Shown: positions 12,994 through 14,284 of the stretch, one piece after another | How the letters are laid out: the number at the start of each line of letters is the position of its first letter | How positions within the stretch are numbered: the stretch's first letter is position 1 | Origin: an uncultured Bacteroidales bacterium | GTDB taxonomy: Bacteria > Bacteroidota > Bacteroidia > Bacteroidales > UBA932 | Assembly: GCA_905235775.1 (NCBI GenBank) | Contig: CAJOMY010000030.1 | Coordinates: 1 to 14,284 of the forward strand | Direction of reading: 5' to 3' | Length of the DNA stretch: 14,284 nt | Program-made: the position numbers and the translations under genes | The notes under the pieces: generated by a model | What the model was told of the DNA's origin: nothing | Seen by the model: only the letters and a program-made list of their open reading frames with translations | Database searches by the model: none

Positions 12994-14284
12994 ATGGCGA
13001 AAGAATGCAAGTGGATACGCAAGGAGCCGGCCGATCCCGCTAAAGTCGAACGGCTTGCGACGGAGGTCGGCATCGACAGGGTGCTCGCCGAACTGCTTGT
13101 CAAGCGGGGCGTCGAGACCTTCGAGCAGGCCCGTTCCTTCTTCCGCCCCTCGCTGGACGCCCTCCACGACCCTTTCCTGATGAAGGACATGGACAAGGCG
13201 GTGGAACGCCTGCACCGCGCCATCTCCGGCGGCGAGAAAATCCTCGTTTACGGCGACTACGACGTGGACGGCACCACGGCCGTCGCACTCGTTTACTCGT
13301 TCATCCGGCGTTTCACCGACCAGGTCGACTTCTACATCCCCGACCGCTACGACGAAGGCTACGGCGTGTCCTACAAGGGCATCGACTGGGCTGCGGACGG
13401 GGGGTTCAAACTCATCATCACGCTGGACTGCGGCATCAAGGCCATCGACAAGGTGGAGTACGCCCGCAGCAAGGGACTCGAGGTGATCATCTGCGACCAC
13501 CACCTGCCGGAGGACTCCCTCCCGGCGGCCGTCGCCGTGCTGGACCCCAAGCGCGAGGACTGCGACTATCCCTTCGACGACCTGTCCGGCTGCGGCGTGG
13601 GCTTCAAGCTGGTGCAGGCCTATTCGCAGCGCTTCGGCGTCCCCTTCGAGACCCTGATCCCGCTGCTGGACCTGCTGGTCGTCAGCATTTCCTCCGACCT
13701 CGTAACAATGGTGGGCGAGAACCGCATCCTGGCGCATTTCGGCCTCAAACAGCTCAACGAGAACCCCTGCAAGGGCCTCGCGGCCATGATCACCCTCTCC
13801 AACCTGGAGCCGGGGCACATCTCCATCGACGACATCGTCTTCAAGATCGGCCCGCGCATCAATGCGGCGGGGCGCATGGAATCCGGCCGCCTGGCGGTCG
13901 AGCTGCTCAAGGCCACCGACGCCATGACGGCGATGCGCATCGGCGAGAAAATCAACGAGAACAACAACGAGCGCAAGAACATCGACCGCGAGATCACCCA
14001 GGAAGCCCTGGAAATGGTCCAGTCCGGCACCTGCCTCGCCCGCGACAACGCCACGATCGTCTATAACCCCAAGTGGAGCAAGGGCGTCGTAGGCATCGTC
14101 GCCTCCCGGCTCGTGGAGGCCTACTACAAGCCCACGGTCGTGCTGACCAAGTCAAACGGTTTCGTGACGGGATCCGCCCGCAGCATCGCGGGATTCGACC
14201 TGTACGAGGCCATCGAGAGCTGCGCCGACCTGCTGGAGAACTTCGGCGGGCATGTCTATGCCGCCGGCCTTACGCTCAAGGAGG
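12994..14284 (+). CDS. recJ: Single-stranded-DNA-specific exonuclease RecJ, 3' end outside window
   Basis: The frame is open from the ATG at 12994 to the window end, giving 430 codons of an enzyme normally about 570 residues long. The DHH-family metal motifs are present: GDYDVDGTTA (residues 87-96), ITLDCGI (Asp145), CDHH (Asp168-His170) and a later Asp in SISSDLV. The nucleotide and DHHA1 region follows with GPRINAAGRM, WSKGVVGIVASRL, GSARS and GGHVYAAG at the extreme end. RecJ degrades single-stranded DNA 5' to 3' using Mn/Mg ions in recombination (RecFOR), mismatch and base-excision repair. The OB-fold C-terminal domain would lie outside the window. The start is supported by a TATCTTTG promoter element 6 nt upstream. 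It is transcribed away from the reductase operon. Confidence 0.96.
   Translation, partial: MAKECKWIRKEPADPAKVERLATEVGIDRVLAELLVKRGVETFEQARSFFRPSLDALHDPFLMKDMDKAVERLHRAISGGEKILVYGDYDVDGTTAVALVYSFIRRFTDQVDFYIPDRYDEGYGVSYKGIDWAADGGFKLIITLDCGIKAIDKVEYARSKGLEVIICDHHLPEDSLPAAVAVLDPKREDCDYPFDDLSGCGVGFKLVQAYSQRFGVPFETLIPLLDLLVVSISSDLVTMVGENRILAHFGLKQLNENPCKGLAAMITLSNLEPGHISIDDIVFKIGPRINAAGRMESGRLAVELLKATDAMTAMRIGEKINENNNERKNIDREITQEALEMVQSGTCLARDNATIVYNPKWSKGVVGIVASRLVEAYYKPTVVLTKSNGFVTGSARSIAGFDLYEAIESCADLLENFGGHVYAAGLTLKE

Noticed and set aside
13660..13740. RecJ motif reading SISSDLV where many RecJ proteins have an ADVVPL-type sequence
   Set aside because: The metal-binding Asp is kept, and I recall similar wording in other Bacteroidota RecJ proteins, so it is probably lineage-normal.
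1..14284. Search for CRISPR arrays, tRNA or rRNA genes, riboswitches and transposase genes
   Set aside because: No regularly spaced direct repeats, no cloverleaf or rRNA-like stretches, and no transposase or integrase motifs were seen by eye. Nearly all sequence is accounted for by genes with gaps under 70 nt.

Overview
The window looks like chromosomal DNA from a GC-rich member of the Bacteroidota, probably Bacteroidales. Three gene starts follow the TAnnTTTG -7 promoter element typical of that phylum. Shine-Dalgarno sequences are not evident. The gene content fits as well: a TonB C-terminal protein of Bacteroides type, a pseudouridine synthase with a long Arg/Gly/Tyr-rich N-terminus, an 891-residue ParC, and a secreted protein resembling the Bacteroidota PCMD family. 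Genus cannot be read from the sequence.

Positions 1-5219 (plus strand) hold a tight housekeeping run: the 3' end of a TonB-type gene, a RluB-like pseudouridine synthase, era, and parC. Gaps are 4-5 nt, with a 1-nt overlap between rluB and era. The run meets a convergent minus-strand operon after a 61-nt spacer.

Positions 5281-8413 (minus strand) hold lysS, a TrmH/SpoU-type RNA methyltransferase and a short aroE. They are read in that order from a promoter just upstream of lysS. The methyltransferase carries an in-frame insertion of roughly 60 codons. Its DNA is a long imperfect palindrome with 14-bp perfect terminal inverted repeats, so it looks like a small dispersed palindromic or MITE-like element that became protein-coding.

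Positions 8438-12928 (minus strand) hold a five-gene operon with three overlapping junctions. In order it encodes a steroid 5-alpha-reductase homologue, an Old Yellow Enzyme-family flavin reductase, a short-chain dehydrogenase of the 17-beta-HSD/3-ketoacyl-reductase type, a secreted PCMD-like protein, and a second short-chain dehydrogenase of the retinol-dehydrogenase type. 5-alpha-reductase plus OYE-type reductase plus hydroxysteroid dehydrogenase is the enzyme set described for gut Bacteroidota that reduce 3-oxo-delta4 bile acids or steroids to allo/iso products. This is the most interesting system here. The substrate is inferred, not shown.

Positions 12994-14284 (plus strand) hold the first 430 codons of recJ, divergent from the reductase operon. 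The 65-nt region between them contains two back-to-back -7 elements, each only 6-8 nt from its start codon.
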